Source of the DNA: Candidatus Hydrogenedentota bacterium
GTDB lineage: Bacteria; Hydrogenedentota; Hydrogenedentia; Hydrogenedentales; SLHB01
Direction: 5' to 3'
NCBI GenBank assembly: GCA_016934125.1
Contig: JAFGTL010000455.1
Location: 1 to 6,388 of the forward strand
DNA: 6,388 nucleotides
The notes beneath the pieces were generated by a model. That model did no database searches. It was not told the DNA's origin and saw only the letters and a list, made by a program, of their open reading frames with translations. Each line of letters begins with the position of its first letter. The stretch's first letter is position 1. The position numbers and the translations under genes were made by a program. Below are positions 5,844 through 6,388 of the stretch, in pieces.

Positions 5844-5875
5844 CCGGGGGGACGGCCTGTCGGCAGTCCCCCCGG
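5844..5875. terminator. Strong hairpin terminator between convergent genes
   Basis: CCGGGGGGAC (5844-5853) and GTCCCCCCGG (5866-5875) pair perfectly over ten bases. Inside them GCC/GGC continues the stem past a single G/A mismatch, leaving the loop TGTC. It starts six bases after the oxidoreductase stop. On the minus strand the stem is followed by TTTCATTTAC, so it should work best for the groEL transcript; on the plus strand there is no T-run. A shared bidirectional terminator is the likely role. Confidence 0.8.
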
Positions 5876-5910
5876 ACGAGTCTCATACCGGGACGCAGTG
5901 AACGGCGCGG

Positions 5911-6388
5911 CTACATCATGCCGCCCATGCCGCCCATTCCGCCCATGCCACCCATACCGCCCATGCCTTCCGGCCCGCCGGCGGGCGCGGGCTTCGGCGG
6001 CTCGGGGATGTCGGTGATGAGGCATTCGGTGGTGATGAACATGCTGGCCACGCTCACCGCGTTCTGAATGGCCACGCGCAGCACCTTGGCCGGATCGATG
6101 ATGCCCGCCTGGACGAGATCCTCGACGTTGCCGGTGGCGGCGTTGAGCCCGAAACCGGGCTTGGCCCGGGCGACTTCCTGGACGACGAGCGAGCCCTCGA
6201 GGCCGGCGTTGATCGCGATCTGCGCAACGGGGCCTGCCAGCGCGGCGTCGACGATGGCCACGCCCGTGGCCACGTCGCCCTCGGCCTCGATCTTCTTGAG
6301 GCCCTTCCGGGCCGCCAGCAGCGCGACGCCGCCGCCCGGCACGAACCCTTCTTCGATGGCGGCGCGGGTGGCGTTGAGGGCGTCTTCG
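5911..6388 (-). CDS. groEL: GroEL chaperonin, C-terminal part (5' end outside window)
   Basis: GroEL forms the double-ring cytoplasmic folding chamber that works with GroES and ATP. About 158 C-terminal residues are visible, from the intermediate/equatorial boundary to the stop. The first readable residues, EDALNATRAAIEEGFVPGGG, match the conserved segment that holds the ATPase Asp (D398 in the E. coli protein). GLNAATG and GIIDPAKV are the conserved nucleotide-pocket segments (the IID Asp corresponds to E. coli D495). ASMFITTECLITDIPEP is the final equatorial strand region. A Pro/Ala linker leads to the GGM-repeat tail ending in MM. The reading frame runs off the right edge without a start; the GTG at 6342 is an internal Val codon, not a start. 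groES, usually upstream, would lie outside the window. Nothing suggests a pseudogene. The tail is complete, as expected for a standard type I chaperonin. Confidence 0.97.
   Translation of the reverse strand, partial: EDALNATRAAIEEGFVPGGGVALLAARKGLKKIEAEGDVATGVAIVDAALAGPVAQIAINAGLEGSLVVQEVARAKPGFGLNAATGNVEDLVQAGIIDPAKVLRVAIQNAVSVASMFITTECLITDIPEPPKPAPAGGPEGMGGMGGMGGMGGMGGMM
5914..5967 (-). repeat. 9-bp tandem repeat encoding the GGM tail of GroEL
   Basis: Five near-identical 9-base units (GGC GGC ATG type on the minus strand) encode successive Gly-Gly-Met triplets before the final Met. This is the normal flexible tail that lines the floor of the chaperonin cavity, so the repeat is coding and functional. 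Small variations at third codon positions are visible. Confidence 0.9.

Noticed and set aside
5911..5967. The GGM tandem repeat as a mobile or regulatory repeat.
   Set aside because: It is in frame and is the normal GroEL tail.

Overview
The window is a very G+C-rich (about two-thirds or more by eye) bacterial chromosomal fragment with four complete protein genes and the 3' end of a fifth. The GroEL with a GGM-repeat tail, the PlsC-type lipid acyltransferase and the Gfo/Idh/MocA sugar-type oxidoreductase fit a Gram-negative-type bacterium. The dense hairpin repeats at the left edge, together with this kind of oxidoreductase, remind me of Planctomycetes, Verrucomicrobia or Hydrogenedentota-like lineages. 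That placement is a low-confidence inference, because no rRNA or other strong marker is present.

Layout from left to right. Positions 1-431 hold no convincing gene. Positions 23-233 carry a run of six short hairpins that looks like a cluster of REP-like palindromic repeats or a structured RNA. Before the first gene there is a near-direct repeat flanking a CCCCCCGGGGGG palindrome. Positions 432-986 and 983-2449 (+) are an overlapping pair: a small helical protein proposed as a phage terminase small subunit, then a terminase large subunit with intact-looking ATPase and nuclease motifs. Positions 2492-4681 (-) encode a 729-residue fusion of a PlsC-type acyltransferase with an alpha/beta serine hydrolase, convergent with the terminase. 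Positions 4824-5837 (+) encode a Gfo/Idh/MocA oxidoreductase, divergent from the fusion gene across a 142-bp spacer with a perfect 12-bp palindrome. A strong hairpin at 5844-5875 separates it from the convergent groEL 3' end (5911-6388, -), which runs off the right edge.

The genes do not form one pathway. The fusion protein is probably a phospholipid-synthesis or remodelling enzyme, the oxidoreductase is probably catabolic or sugar-modifying, and GroEL is housekeeping. The terminase pair stands out. It lacks the portal and capsid genes that normally follow terL, it lies beside a hairpin cluster, and its strand composition is opposite to that of the DNA to its right. I read it as a prophage remnant or a domesticated or mobile terminase module whose left part lies outside the window. 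The most interesting question here is whether the hairpin cluster and the terminase pair travel together in other genomes.
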